A DNA stretch of 50,586 bases from an uncultured Pelagibacteraceae bacterium (GCA_902627745.1 CACOKG010000004.1:1-50586); one strand, 5' to 3'; positions 1-9,780 are shown, counted from the first letter of the stretch. The notes: generated from the letters alone by a model not told the origin. Numbers and translations are program-made.

Positions 1-39
1 TAATTGGAAATAACTGTGGTGGCTTAACCGGGAAAAAAT

Positions 40-855
40 ATGAAGATACCCAACGTAACAATTCAACAACTATTAGAAGCCGGAGTTCATCTTGGTCATA
101 AGACTTTAAGATGGAATCCAAAAATGAAAAAATATATATTTGGTAAAAGAGATAGTATTCACATTATCGACTTAACCCAAACTTTAGAATTAATCAAAAT
201 CGCTTTAGAAAAAGTGTATGATACTGTTTCTAGCAATGGGAAAATATTGTTTGTATCAACGAAAAAACAAGCTTCCGAAGCAATTGCAGAAGTAGCAAAA
301 GAAACTGACCAATATTTCGTTAACTATAGATGGTTAGGTGGCATGCTCACTAATTGGGGAACAATTTCTAACTCAATAAAAAAACTTAAAAAATTAGAGA
401 CAGATCTAGTTTCTGAAAATAGAGGATTTACAAAAAAAGAGCTTTTAAAAATGAGTGTGAAAAAAGATAAATTACAAAGATCACTTGGAGGAATAGTTGA
501 AATGAAAAAAGTTCCTGATTTAGTATTTATTATTGATACAAATTACGAGTCACTTGCTATTCAAGAGTCAGTAAAACTTGGAATTCCAATTATTGCAATA
601 TTAGATAGCAATTCAAATCCCGATGGAATAGATTTTCCAATTCCTGGAAATGATGATGCACGAAGATCGATAGATCTATATTGTAATCTTATTAAAGAAA
701 CAATCGTAGGAGCAAAAAAAGCTGCACCTGCTATTGATACAAAAAAAGATTCTGAGAAAAAAGAAAAAGTTGATAAATCTAAAACTGTTGCTGAAAAAGA
801 TCGGGAAAAGTTAGAAAAAAAATTCTCAAAAAAAAAGTCTGAAAAACTAAATTAA
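40..855 (+). CDS. rpsB: 30S ribosomal protein S2
   Basis: Component of the small ribosomal subunit needed for assembly and S1 binding. The N-terminus has the family signature [19 protein letters not shown] (residues 11-29) and the core follows with [10 protein letters not shown] and the [29 protein letters not shown] C-terminal motif. The 271-residue protein ends in a Lys/Glu-rich tail from about residue 225, a common alphaproteobacterial extension. It leads the cluster and its stop codon directly abuts the tsf start, as in most bacteria. The 39 bases upstream are all that is visible of its leader, so any S2 autoregulatory element cannot be judged. Identification is secure. Confidence 0.98.
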   Translation: MKIPNVTIQQLLEAGVHLGHKTLRWNPKMKKYIFGKRDSIHIIDLTQTLELIKIALEKVYDTVSSNGKILFVSTKKQASEAIAEVAKETDQYFVNYRWLGGMLTNWGTISNSIKKLKKLETDLVSENRGFTKKELLKMSVKKDKLQRSLGGIVEMKKVPDLVFIIDTNYESLAIQESVKLGIPIIAILDSNSNPDGIDFPIPGNDDARRSIDLYCNLIKETIVGAKKAAPAIDTKKDSEKKEKVDKSKTVAEKDREKLEKKFSKKKSEKLN

Positions 856-1707
856 ATGAGTGATATAGAAAAAGTAAAAAAACTTAGAGAAGCCACTGGC
901 GCAGGTTTTAAGGATTGTAATTTAGCAATTAAGGAGTCTGGAGGTGATTTAGATAAAGCTGTTGAAATTCTAAGAGTAAAAGGAATTTCAAAAGCCTCCA
1001 AAAAAATGTCAAGAGATGCAAAAGAAGGAGTTGTTGCAGTAAGTGGAGATGAAAACAAGACATCAATTATAGAAGTAAATTGTGAAACAGATTTTGTTGC
1101 TAAAAATGATGATTTTATCAATTTTGTAAAAGAATTGAGTGAACTAAACAACCAAAATAATTCAGATGTTGAAAAATTAAAAAAATCTAAAATGAAAAAT
1201 GATATTACCGTTGAAGAAAATTTAGTTGCTTTAATTGCTAAGATTGGAGAAAAAATTACAATCGGTAAAACAAAAACAATTTCAAATTCTTCCTCAATAA
1301 ATTATCAATATTTACATACAGTAGTTAAAGATAATTTGGCTAAGTTGGCCGTAATAGTTTCATTGGAAACTAAAAACAATTCTGAAATTGTAAAAACTTT
1401 TGGAAAACAATTATCTATGCATATAGCAGCATCAAATCCTTTAGCCCTTGAGTCTAAATTAATTGATAAAGCTATTATAGATAAAGAGCAGGAATTAGTT
1501 GCTGAAGAGCTAAAAAATTCAGGAAAACCTGAGGATATTGTAAAAAAAATTAGCTTAGGTAAGATGAACAAATTCAAAGAGGAAAATGCTCTTTTGACTC
1601 AAGCTTGGGTTATGGAACCAAAAAAAAAAGTTCAAGATGTTTTAAAAGAACTTGCTATTAATGATTTAAAGATCAAGGAGTTTAGCAGAATTAAAATAGG
1701 GGAATAA
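856..1707 (+). CDS. tsf: Elongation factor Ts
   Basis: Nucleotide exchange factor that releases GDP from EF-Tu. The N-terminal UBA-like segment ([19 protein letters not shown], residues 7-25) is followed by the TDFV motif at residues 78-81, which contacts the EF-Tu nucleotide site. Length 283 residues is normal for the family. The start codon follows the rpsB stop without a gap, and the stop abuts the frr start, so all three are read from one message. The gene that normally follows tsf in alphaproteobacteria, pyrH, is not here. Confidence 0.98.
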   Translation: MSDIEKVKKLREATGAGFKDCNLAIKESGGDLDKAVEILRVKGISKASKKMSRDAKEGVVAVSGDENKTSIIEVNCETDFVAKNDDFINFVKELSELNNQNNSDVEKLKKSKMKNDITVEENLVALIAKIGEKITIGKTKTISNSSSINYQYLHTVVKDNLAKLAVIVSLETKNNSEIVKTFGKQLSMHIAASNPLALESKLIDKAIIDKEQELVAEELKNSGKPEDIVKKISLGKMNKFKEENALLTQAWVMEPKKKVQDVLKELAINDLKIKEFSRIKIGE

Positions 1708-2259
1708 ATGTTTGATGAAAAATCACATAGCCTCAAAATGGATAAATCTATAGAAGCTTTTTCAAAAGAATTGTCATCATTAAGAACTGGTCGTGCTAAT
1801 GCTGCGATGCTAGATATTGTTAGAGTGGATGTTTATGGACAACAAATGCCAATTAATCAAATTGGTAGTATAACAACACCAGAACCAAGAATGATAAATG
1901 TTCAGGTTTGGGATCAAAACAATGTTCCTTTAGTAGATGCAGCTATAAAAAAATCTGAATTAGGACTTAATCCACAAATTGATGGTCAATTAATTCGATT
2001 ACCAGTGCCTGAACTTAATGAAGAGAGAAGAAATGAATTGAAAAAATTGATTAAATCTATGGGTGAAAAATGTAAAATTTCTATTCGAAATATTCGAAGA
2101 GATGCAAATGAGGAACTTAAAAAAATGTTAAAATCTAAAGAAATTGGTGAAGATGAAGAAAAATCTTTTGAAAAAAATGTTCAAAACATCACTGATAAGC
2201 ATATTCAAATTGTTGATGAAAAAGTCTCCTCAAAAGAAAAAGAAATAATGACAATATGA
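1708..2259 (+). CDS. frr: Ribosome recycling factor
   Basis: Splits the post-termination ribosome together with EF-G. The 183-residue protein shows the family features LRTGRANAAMLD (near residue 26), the domain II stretch with QMPINQIGSITTPEPRM, and the conserved LPVPELNEERRNEL segment leading into the long C-terminal helix. Length matches the usual 185 residues. It begins on the base after the tsf stop and overlaps uppS by four bases (ATGA), which favours translational coupling. Confidence 0.98.
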   Translation: MFDEKSHSLKMDKSIEAFSKELSSLRTGRANAAMLDIVRVDVYGQQMPINQIGSITTPEPRMINVQVWDQNNVPLVDAAIKKSELGLNPQIDGQLIRLPVPELNEERRNELKKLIKSMGEKCKISIRNIRRDANEELKKMLKSKEIGEDEEKSFEKNVQNITDKHIQIVDEKVSSKEKEIMTI

Positions 2260-2930
2260 ACCTTTTAAATCATGTGGCCATTATCATGGATGGTAATGGA
2301 AGGTGGGGTTTAAGATATAAAAATTCTAGAAACTTAGGACATAAAGAAGGTTTAAAAACAGTTGAAAAAATAATTAAATCATCAATACGAAATAAAATTA
2401 AGTTTCTTACACTATATGCTTTTTCTACTGAAAATTGGAAAAGACCAAAAAAAGAAATAAATTATCTTTTTAATTTATTAGAAAATTTTTTAACTAGCAG
2501 ACTTGATGATATTCATAACCAAAAGATTAAAATTAAAATTTTAGGTTATAAAAAATTTTCCAAAAAATTGAATAATCTTTTGAATTATGCTGAAAAAAAA
2601 ACAATAAAAAACACAAAATTACAAATCAACTTAGCTTTGAATTATGGCTCAAAATTAGAACTCATTAATGCTTTTAAAGAAATTAAAAGAGGCAAAATTA
2701 AAATAAATGAAAAAAACCTAGAAAAATACCTTCAAACAAAAAATATTCCAGATCCAGACATATTAATTAGAACTGGTAATACAAAAAGATTAAGTAATTT
2801 CTTATTATGGCAACTAGCTTACTCAGAAATTTTTTTTGAAAAAAAATTATGGCCAGCATTTACTGAAAAAGATTATATAAAAATTATTAAAGAGTATAAA
2901 AATATTAAAAGAAATTTTGGAAGAATATGA
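2256..2930 (+). CDS. uppS: Isoprenyl (undecaprenyl) diphosphate synthase
   Basis: cis-Prenyltransferase that extends farnesyl diphosphate with isopentenyl diphosphate to make the C55 lipid carrier for peptidoglycan and LPS sugars. The catalytic motif MDGNGRW places the key Asp at residue 12. The FSTENWKRP segment and the C-terminal DILIRTGNTKRLSNFLLWQ and YSEIFF motifs complete the family fingerprint. At 224 residues it is slightly shorter than the usual 240-250. It overlaps frr and cdsA by four bases each. Confidence 0.96.
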   Translation: MNLLNHVAIIMDGNGRWGLRYKNSRNLGHKEGLKTVEKIIKSSIRNKIKFLTLYAFSTENWKRPKKEINYLFNLLENFLTSRLDDIHNQKIKIKILGYKKFSKKLNNLLNYAEKKTIKNTKLQINLALNYGSKLELINAFKEIKRGKIKINEKNLEKYLQTKNIPDPDILIRTGNTKRLSNFLLWQLAYSEIFFEKKLWPAFTEKDYIKIIKEYKNIKRNFGRI

Positions 2931-3601
2931 ATAACAAAGAATTACAAAAAAGAATCCTTACTTCAATAATTTTAATACCTGTATCATTTTTTTTTATTAT
3001 TCAGGGATCTTTCATTTTTATATTATTTTTGAGTTTAATCTTTTTAGTAACGGGTATGGAATGGTTAAAAATGACAAAAAACAAGGATTTACAAAGAATT
3101 TTAGGATTATTTTTTTTATTTTTATCTTTTTTTTCTACAATTTATCTACGACAATATGTTGGCTTAAATTTCTTTTTATTTTTAATCATAGTTTGCATTT
3201 TTACTGATATTGGTGGTTATATTTTTGGTAAAATATTTAAGGGTAGTAAATTAACCAAAATAAGTCCAAAAAAAACATATTCAGGAGTTATTGGAAGCTT
3301 TATACTTTCTCTGTTATTTGGACTTACTTATACAAAATATTTGGGGCAAAAAAGTAAAATTCTTTTAGAAACTGATCCCATATTTATAATTTTTTTGATT
3401 TTATTTATTTCCTTAGTGAGTCAAATAGGAGATATAATTATTTCTTATTTCAAAAGAAAAGCTAAATTAAAAGATACGGGAAAAATTTTACCAGGCCATG
3501 GAGGTTTTTTAGATAGAATTGATGGTATACTTTTTGTGATGCCAATAACATATCTTTGTGTATTACCTATTTTAATCCACAAATTAAATCTCATAAAGTG
3601 A
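2927..3601 (+). CDS. cdsA: Phosphatidate cytidylyltransferase
   Basis: Integral membrane enzyme making CDP-diacylglycerol from phosphatidate and CTP, the branch point of phospholipid synthesis. Several hydrophobic helices fill the N-terminal two thirds, and the CDS family signature lies near the C-terminus (GDIIISYFKRKAKLKDTGK followed by PGHGGFLDRIDG). At 224 residues it is shorter than the usual 260-285, mainly through fewer N-terminal helices. The stop TGA shares its last base with the dxr start codon. Confidence 0.95.
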   Translation: MNNKELQKRILTSIILIPVSFFFIIQGSFIFILFLSLIFLVTGMEWLKMTKNKDLQRILGLFFLFLSFFSTIYLRQYVGLNFFLFLIIVCIFTDIGGYIFGKIFKGSKLTKISPKKTYSGVIGSFILSLLFGLTYTKYLGQKSKILLETDPIFIIFLILFISLVSQIGDIIISYFKRKAKLKDTGKILPGHGGFLDRIDGILFVMPITYLCVLPILIHKLNLIK

Positions 3602-4764
3602 TGAAAAAAAAAATTGCTATTTTTGGCTCTACTGGTTCGATAGGAAAATGTTTAATAGATATTATTAAAAAAGATGAAAAAAATTTTGAAATAGTTCTAT
3701 TATCTGCTGATGAAAATTATAAAGAACTTTTAAAACAGGCTAAATTTTTTAAAGTTAAAAACTTAATTATTACTAATCCCAAAAGTTTTTATAAAATAAA
3801 ACAAGATAAGTATTCAAAAAAAACAAAGATTTTTAATAATTTTGATGAGCTAGGTAAGATTTTTAAGAAAAAAATTGATTATACAATGTGCTCCATTTCA
3901 GGCATTCAAGGACTTAAACCTACAATTGAAATTATTAGATTTACAAAAAAAATAGCTATCGCTAATAAGGAAGCGATAATTTGTGGTTGGGATTTAATTG
4001 AAAAAAAATTAAAAAAACACAAAACTGAATTTGTACCTGTCGATTCTGAACATTTCTCAATATGGTATGCTTTAAAAGGAGCTCAGAATAGTCTTATCGA
4101 TAAAATTTATTTGACCGCATCTGGAGGACCTTTTTTGGGTAAATCTAAAAAAAAATTAGAAAAAGCAAATATTAACCAGGCAATAAATCATCCAAATTGG
4201 AAAATGGGGAAAAAAATATCAATAGATTCTGCAACTATGATAAATAAGGTTTTTGAGGTAATTGAAGCTAAAAAAATATTCAAAATTCCTTATAATAAAT
4301 TATCAATTTTAATTCACCCAAAATCTTACGTACACGCTTTAATTAAATTTAAAAACGGATTAACTAAAATCATTGTTCATGATACAAATATGAAAATTCC
4401 AATTTTTAACTCTCTTTATTCATCAAATAATGTCGTAAATTCAAATGATTTGGATTTTAAAATTTTAAATCATTTAGATTTTAGAAATGTAAATTTTAAA
4501 GAATTTCCATTGGTTCGACTACTCAAAATCTTACCCACTGATACATCATTATTTGAAACCATTTTGGTCTCAATAAACGATAAATTTGTTGAATTATTTT
4601 TAAATAATAAGATTAAATTTACTGATATTTCAAAAAAAATGAATAAAATATTGAATTTAGATAATTTTAAAAAATATAAAAAAATAAAACCGAAAAATAT
4701 CGATGAAATTATAAAAATGGACAAAAAAATTAAAAAAGAAATCGAATATTTAATAATAAAATGA
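3601..4764 (+). CDS. dxr: 1-deoxy-D-xylulose 5-phosphate reductoisomerase
   Basis: Second step of the MEP isoprenoid pathway: NADPH-dependent conversion of DXP to 2-C-methyl-D-erythritol 4-phosphate. The NADPH-binding GSTGSIG motif is at residues 9-15; NKEAII and the VDSEHFSIW metal-site region follow, then ASGGPF and HPNWKMGKKISIDSATMINK. I place the start at the ATG at 3601 (387 residues), overlapping the cdsA stop by one base, because the in-frame ATG at 3556 would add 15 residues that lie inside cdsA and before the conserved N-terminus. It works with ispDF at 26541-27647. Confidence 0.96.
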   Translation: MKKKIAIFGSTGSIGKCLIDIIKKDEKNFEIVLLSADENYKELLKQAKFFKVKNLIITNPKSFYKIKQDKYSKKTKIFNNFDELGKIFKKKIDYTMCSISGIQGLKPTIEIIRFTKKIAIANKEAIICGWDLIEKKLKKHKTEFVPVDSEHFSIWYALKGAQNSLIDKIYLTASGGPFLGKSKKKLEKANINQAINHPNWKMGKKISIDSATMINKVFEVIEAKKIFKIPYNKLSILIHPKSYVHALIKFKNGLTKIIVHDTNMKIPIFNSLYSSNNVVNSNDLDFKILNHLDFRNVNFKEFPLVRLLKILPTDTSLFETILVSINDKFVELFLNNKIKFTDISKKMNKILNLDNFKKYKKIKPKNIDEIIKMDKKIKKEIEYLIIK

Positions 4765-7013
4765 ATATCATGAAATTTACTTATAAAATTTATTTATTTT
4801 TAATGTTTTTTTTCTTTATATCGACTTTGGTAGCTAGGGCTGAGATAATTAATAAAATTAATGTAGAGGGAAACCAACGTATTTCATCTGAAACAATCAA
4901 AATGTTTTCTGGAACATCTATTAATGAGGATTTATCTGAAAACGACCTAAATGACATACTAAAAAAATTATACGAAACAAATTTTTTTGATTTAGTATCT
5001 GTCAGAATTAGTGATAAAACACTTATTATCAAAGTAAAAGAAAATCCGATAATACAAAATATCACTATTGAGGGTATCAAGTCATCTCAAATTTTAGAGG
5101 ATTTAAAAAAAAATATTGTATTAAAATCCAGATCTTCATTTAACGAAGTTCAATTAGATAAAGATAAAAAAAAAATTAAAAATTTTCTTCAAAATATAGG
5201 TTATTATTTTTCTGAATTAGATATATTGATAGAGGAACTAGAAGATAATAAAATTAATCTTACCTATAAAATTTCCCTTGGGGAAAAAGCAAAAATTAGA
5301 AAGATTTCTTTTATTGGTGATAAAATCTTTAAAGATAAAAAATTAAAAGGAGTTATTTTAAGTGAAGAATACAAACCATGGAAATTTTTATCAGGAAAAA
5401 AATACTTAAATGAAGCAATAATAAACTACGATGAAAGATTGCTAAAAAATTTTTATTTAAATAAAGGTTATTATAATGTTGTAATAAACTCATCCTTTGC
5501 AAAAATGACTGATAATCAATCATTTGAATTAATATTCAATATTGATGCAAATTCAAAATTATTTTTTGGTGACCTTAAAATAGAATTACCCAATGATTTT
5601 TCAAAATCTAATTATGAAGAAGTTGAAAAATTTTTTAAAAAGATTGAAAATGAACCTTATTCAATCAATCGAATTGAAAATATCGTAGAAAAAATTGAAA
5701 TAATTACAATTAATGAACAATATGAATCAATCAAAGCCAGTGTAAATGAAAATGTAGTTTCAAATAAAATTAATATTAATTTTAAAATTGAAGAAAGCGA
5801 AAAATTTTTTATTGAAAGAATAAATATTTTTGGAAATAATATAACTAGAGAGTCAGTTATAAGAAATCAAATTGAGATTGATGAAGGTGACCCTTTTAAT
5901 CAAATTCTTTATGCTAAATCTCTCAACAATATAAAAGCTCTAAACTTTTTTGAAGAAGTTGAAGGTGAAATTTTGGATGGAAAAGAATTTAATACAAAAA
6001 TAATCAATATTAACATAACTGAAAAAGCTACAGGTGAGATTTTTGCTGGTGTCGGAACAGGTACAGATGGTTCAAATTTTAACTTTGGATTAAAAGAAAA
6101 TAATTATTTGGGAAGAGGTGTTAAAGTTGATGGTAATTTAATGATTTCTGAGGAAAGAGCAAAAGGTAAATTTTTTGTTTCAAATCCAAATTATAAAAAT
6201 TCTGACAAAAATCTTACTTTCGGTTTAGAAGCTACCTCTACTGACAGAGTTGATACATCTGGTTATAAATCAAATGTTACGGGGTTTTCAATAGGTACAA
6301 ATTTTGAGTATTTAGATGATTTAAGATTGGGAATATCTACTAGAAATAATATTGAAAAAATTGATGTTGATGCTAGTGCATCTACTAAACAAAAAGAACA
6401 AGATGGTAATTATTTTGATAGTTTTATTGGATTAGATTTTCTTTACGATAAAAGAAATCAGAAATATCAGACAACAAGTGGTTTTTTTAGTAATTATAAT
6501 CTAAATTTACCAATAATAAGTGACACTAATACAATAACAAATCAATATAGTTATAAATTTTTTAAGGAACTTTATGAAAACAATGTTTCAACATTCTCAG
6601 TTTTATTACAAAGTGCAAATTCTTTAAGTAATGATGATATTAAATTATCTGAAAGACTTTATTTACCTGGAAGGAAGTTAAGAGGTTTTGAAGCTGGAAA
6701 AGTTGGGCCCAAAGATGGAAATGATTATATTGGAGGAAATTACATTTCAAGTATAAACGCCACCACAACAATTCCCATGATTTTAGAAAATATCCAGAGT
6801 GTAGATATAGTCTTGTTTGCGGACGCAGCAAATATTTGGGGTGTCGATTATGATAGTTCTCTTGATAAAAATGGTATTAGAAGTTCAATAGGTTTAGGAT
6901 TGGATTGGTTGACACCTGTTGGACCTTTGACATTTTCTTTTGCTCAACCAATCACCAAAGAGTCAACAGATATTGAAGAAACGTTTAGATTTAATATAGG
7001 TACAAGTTTTTGA
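4761..7013 (+). CDS. bamA: Outer membrane protein assembly factor BamA
   Basis: Omp85-family barrel that inserts beta-barrel proteins in the outer membrane. A signal peptide occupies about residues 1-27 (ending near VARA), followed by tandem POTRA domains to about residue 430 (first one NKINVEGNQRISSETI). The C-terminal barrel has the family RLYLPGRKLRGFE motif and a terminal FNIGTSF ending in Phe, the usual barrel signal. Length 750 fits five POTRAs plus a 16-strand barrel. The start overlaps the dxr stop (ATGA); an alternative ATG three codons in (4770) is equally possible. The protease gene rseP, often just upstream in alphaproteobacteria, is missing here. Confidence 0.97.
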   Translation: MNIMKFTYKIYLFLMFFFFISTLVARAEIINKINVEGNQRISSETIKMFSGTSINEDLSENDLNDILKKLYETNFFDLVSVRISDKTLIIKVKENPIIQNITIEGIKSSQILEDLKKNIVLKSRSSFNEVQLDKDKKKIKNFLQNIGYYFSELDILIEELEDNKINLTYKISLGEKAKIRKISFIGDKIFKDKKLKGVILSEEYKPWKFLSGKKYLNEAIINYDERLLKNFYLNKGYYNVVINSSFAKMTDNQSFELIFNIDANSKLFFGDLKIELPNDFSKSNYEEVEKFFKKIENEPYSINRIENIVEKIEIITINEQYESIKASVNENVVSNKININFKIEESEKFFIERINIFGNNITRESVIRNQIEIDEGDPFNQILYAKSLNNIKALNFFEEVEGEILDGKEFNTKIININITEKATGEIFAGVGTGTDGSNFNFGLKENNYLGRGVKVDGNLMISEERAKGKFFVSNPNYKNSDKNLTFGLEATSTDRVDTSGYKSNVTGFSIGTNFEYLDDLRLGISTRNNIEKIDVDASASTKQKEQDGNYFDSFIGLDFLYDKRNQKYQTTSGFFSNYNLNLPIISDTNTITNQYSYKFFKELYENNVSTFSVLLQSANSLSNDDIKLSERLYLPGRKLRGFEAGKVGPKDGNDYIGGNYISSINATTTIPMILENIQSVDIVLFADAANIWGVDYDSSLDKNGIRSSIGLGLDWLTPVGPLTFSFAQPITKESTDIEETFRFNIGTSF

Positions 7014-7525
7014 TGAAAATTATTCAAAAATTTTTCACTATTTTAATAGTGTTGTTAATATTTATATCTAACACATATAGCCAAGATAAAATAGTTTATC
7101 TAGATCTAGATAATGTAGTTACAAATACAAAAGCCGGAAAATTGATTTTAAGTGAATTAGAAAAATCAAAGAAAGCAGCATTGTTAAAATTTGAAAAAAA
7201 AGAAAAAGATTTAAAGAAGATTGAGGATGAAATCAAAAAACAAAAGAATATTATTTCAGAGGAAGAATTGAAGAAAAAATTAGTTGAATTTAGAAAAGAA
7301 GTCAGCTCTTTTCGTCAAAGCAAACAAAAAGTAATAAATGAATTTAATAAGAAAAAGAAAATAGAATTTGAGGCATTTTTCAAAAAAATCACTCCTATTA
7401 TTGAAAATTATGTTAGTGAAAAAAATATTGATATTGTTTTAGATAGAAAAGACATTTTTATAGCCAGTAAAAAAAAAGATATTACCAAAGAAATTATAAA
7501 TATTATTGACTCTAAAATAAAATGA
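7013..7525 (+). CDS. skp: Periplasmic chaperone of the Skp/OmpH family
   Basis: Holdase that carries unfolded outer-membrane proteins across the periplasm to BamA. A signal peptide (about residues 1-24, hydrophobic core then NTYSQ) is followed by KIVYLDLDNVV and a long Lys/Glu-rich coiled coil (about residues 55-125), then a C-terminal strand VSEKNIDIVLDRKD typical of the family. I chose the ATG at 7013, which shares its first base with the last base of the bamA stop, over the TTG at 7010. Its place directly after bamA supports the assignment. Confidence 0.9.
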   Translation: MKIIQKFFTILIVLLIFISNTYSQDKIVYLDLDNVVTNTKAGKLILSELEKSKKAALLKFEKKEKDLKKIEDEIKKQKNIISEEELKKKLVEFRKEVSSFRQSKQKVINEFNKKKKIEFEAFFKKITPIIENYVSEKNIDIVLDRKDIFIASKKKDITKEIINIIDSKIK

Positions 7526-7971
7526 AAACAACTTTAAATAAAAAACAAATAATTGAGTTATTACCTCATCGTGAACCTATGTTGTTAATAGATGAACTCT
7601 ATGATATCAAAAAACTATTTTCAGCAACAGCAGTCGTGAATGTTAAAAAAGATAGCTTTTTTGTTAACGGTCATTTTCCTGGTCAACCTGTTATGCCAGG
7701 TGTTTTAATTGTAGAGTCATTTGGTCAAGCAGCAGCAGCTTTAACAGCTCATGGTTTAGATAAATCGACATATGAAAATAAATTAGTTTTTTTAATGGGA
7801 GTGGAAAAAGCAAGATTTAGAAATCCTGTAATACCTGAATGTAAATTGATTTTAAAAATTGAAGCTATAAGATCTCACGGACGTGTTTGGAAATATAAAG
7901 GCGAGGCGTTTGTAGATAATAAGAAAATGGCTGATGCAATATGGTCGGCTACAATTGTTGATAAGAAATAA
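7522..7971 (+). CDS. fabZ: 3-hydroxyacyl-ACP dehydratase FabZ
   Basis: Hot-dog fold enzyme that removes water from 3-hydroxyacyl-ACP in fatty acid elongation and so competes with LpxA for the same substrate. The motif LLPHREPMLLID at residues 13-24 and the active-site block GHFPGQPVMPGVLIVE give catalytic His51 and Glu65. Length 149 is typical. It overlaps skp by four bases. In most proteobacteria the order is lpxD-fabZ-lpxA; here fabZ precedes lpxD. Confidence 0.97.
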   Translation: MKTTLNKKQIIELLPHREPMLLIDELYDIKKLFSATAVVNVKKDSFFVNGHFPGQPVMPGVLIVESFGQAAAALTAHGLDKSTYENKLVFLMGVEKARFRNPVIPECKLILKIEAIRSHGRVWKYKGEAFVDNKKMADAIWSATIVDKK

Positions 7972-8022
7972 TTAGCAATAATTTTTGATAAGATTAAATA
8001 AGATGCTTTGGTAAAAGCAATT

Positions 8023-9000
8023 ATGTCTAACCCATTTTTTATTAATTGTGGTCCTTTTAATATTTCAGAAATTTTTAAGGTTTTAAATATTGAACTTAAA
8101 ATTGATGAAAATCAGATTATAGAAGACATTAGAGACTTGTTTAATGCTGAAAAAAATTGCATTACTTTTTTTCATTCAAAAAAATACAATGAACTTGCAA
8201 AGAATACCAAAGCTTCATATTGTATTACAACACATAATTTAAAAGATTATCTTCCAAAAAATTGTACGGCTATTGTTGTTGAAAATGTATTGATTTCCAC
8301 TTCGATTGTAACCCAAAAGTTTTATCCAAATTCAATAGAGGATGAATATGATAGTTCAGCTATTGATATAAATAATACTAATTTTAAAAATAAAGTAACT
8401 ACTGGAAAAAATGTATTAGTTGGAGATAATGTAAAAATTGGAAAAAACTGCTTAATTGGCCATAATACAATTATCGAACGAAATGTTCAAATTGGTGATA
8501 ATTGTAAAATTGGATCAAATACAATTATAAGAAACTCTATAATAAAAAATCATGTAACTATTTTAGATAATTGCATAATTGGAAAAAAAGGATTTGGTTT
8601 TTTCCCATCGAAAAATAAAAATTTAAGATATCCACATATAGGTATTGTTATAATAAATGAAAATTGTGAAATTGGTTGTGGATCTACAATTGATCGCGGA
8701 TCTTTATCCAACACAGAAATTGGCAAGAATACTTATTTAGACAATCAAATTCACATAGCTCATAATGTCAAAATTGGAGAGAATTCAATATTAGCTGGAC
8801 AGGTTGGGATTGCTGGGAGTTCAATTATTGGTAATAATGTAAAAATTGGTGGTCAAGCCGGAATATCTGGACACCTCAAAATTGGAAATAATGTTGAAAT
8901 TGGTGGTGGGAGTGGTGTTATAAAAGATATTCCTGACAATTCAAAAGTTATAGGTTACCCAGCAAAAAATATAAGAGAGTTTTTAAAAAATAATAAATGA
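8023..9000 (+). CDS. lpxD: UDP-3-O-acylglucosamine N-acyltransferase
   Basis: Third step of lipid A synthesis: adds an N-linked hydroxyacyl chain. The N-terminal uridine-binding domain is followed from about residue 125 by a left-handed beta helix of hexapeptide repeats (many VxIGxNx units); the catalytic His is in HIAHNVKIG. I place the start at ATG 8023 (325 residues); a TTG at 8008 would add five residues without support. The gene follows a 51-base gap after fabZ, the largest in this cluster, so it may have its own promoter. Its stop overlaps lpxA (ATGA). Confidence 0.95.
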   Translation: MSNPFFINCGPFNISEIFKVLNIELKIDENQIIEDIRDLFNAEKNCITFFHSKKYNELAKNTKASYCITTHNLKDYLPKNCTAIVVENVLISTSIVTQKFYPNSIEDEYDSSAIDINNTNFKNKVTTGKNVLVGDNVKIGKNCLIGHNTIIERNVQIGDNCKIGSNTIIRNSIIKNHVTILDNCIIGKKGFGFFPSKNKNLRYPHIGIVIINENCEIGCGSTIDRGSLSNTEIGKNTYLDNQIHIAHNVKIGENSILAGQVGIAGSSIIGNNVKIGGQAGISGHLKIGNNVEIGGGSGVIKDIPDNSKVIGYPAKNIREFLKNNK

Positions 9001-9779
9001 TACATAAAACTGCAATTATTGATCCAAAATCTAAGATTTCATCAAACGTTGCAGTGGGGGCGTACTCTATAATAGGTCCAAATGTAGAAGTTGGTGAAAA
9101 CTCAATTATACAATCTCATGTAAGTATTATTGGTAATACCACGATTGGTAAGAATAATAATATATATCCATTTGCATCTATAGGAAACGATCCACAAGAC
9201 TTAAAATTTGCAGGAGAGGATACAAAATTAAAAATTGGAGATAATAATAAGATCAGAGAATATGTAACTATCAATCCAGGGACAAAAGGTGGAGGTGGAA
9301 TAACTAAGATTGGAAGCGGATGCTTATTTATGGTTTCATCGCATATAGCGCATGATTGTTTAGTAGAGGATAATGTAATACTTGCAAATAATGTTCCTCT
9401 TGGCGGACATGCACATATTGAGCAAAACGTAATAATTGGTGGCAATTCAGCGGTTCAACAATTTACCAGAGTAGGTAAGTTTGCAATGATAGGTGGAATG
9501 TGTGGTGTTGTGAGAGATATCATTCCCTACGCTATGGTACATGGTAATAGAAGTGTTCTTCAAGGGTTAAATTTAATTGGCTTAAGAAGAAAAAATGTGC
9601 CTAATAAAGAAATACTAGTTTTAAGTGAAGCATATAAAGAAATTTTCAAAAGTGAAAATTTAACAGATAATTTAAAGAATTTAAGTTCTGAATTAAAAAA
9701 GAATAATCTTGTAAAAGATATTATCGAATTTTTAAAGAAAGATAAAAAAAGACCAATATGTACACCTTTTTCAAAATAA
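8997..9779 (+). CDS. lpxA: UDP-N-acetylglucosamine O-acyltransferase
   Basis: First step of lipid A synthesis: transfers 3-hydroxyacyl from ACP to UDP-GlcNAc. The hexapeptide-repeat beta helix spans about residues 1-190, with the catalytic region SHIAHD at residues 115-120 (His119 corresponds to the E. coli catalytic His), GNDPQDLK near residue 63, and HGNRSVLQGLNLIGLRR, the acyl-chain and UDP-GlcNAc contact region. The C-terminal helical domain completes a normal 260-residue length. It overlaps lpxD by four bases. Confidence 0.97.
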   Translation: MIHKTAIIDPKSKISSNVAVGAYSIIGPNVEVGENSIIQSHVSIIGNTTIGKNNNIYPFASIGNDPQDLKFAGEDTKLKIGDNNKIREYVTINPGTKGGGGITKIGSGCLFMVSSHIAHDCLVEDNVILANNVPLGGHAHIEQNVIIGGNSAVQQFTRVGKFAMIGGMCGVVRDIIPYAMVHGNRSVLQGLNLIGLRRKNVPNKEILVLSEAYKEIFKSENLTDNLKNLSSELKKNNLVKDIIEFLKKDKKRPICTPFSK

Positions 9780-9780
9780 A

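Noticed and set aside
1..39. Possible S2 autoregulatory leader (GGT...ACC hairpin) before rpsB
   Set aside because: Only 39 bases are visible and the possible stem is three to four pairs, too little to support a structured element.
3556..3600. Earlier in-frame ATG for dxr
   Set aside because: It adds 15 residues inside cdsA before the conserved nucleotide-binding N-terminus; the ATG at 3601 overlaps the cdsA stop in the usual coupled fashion.
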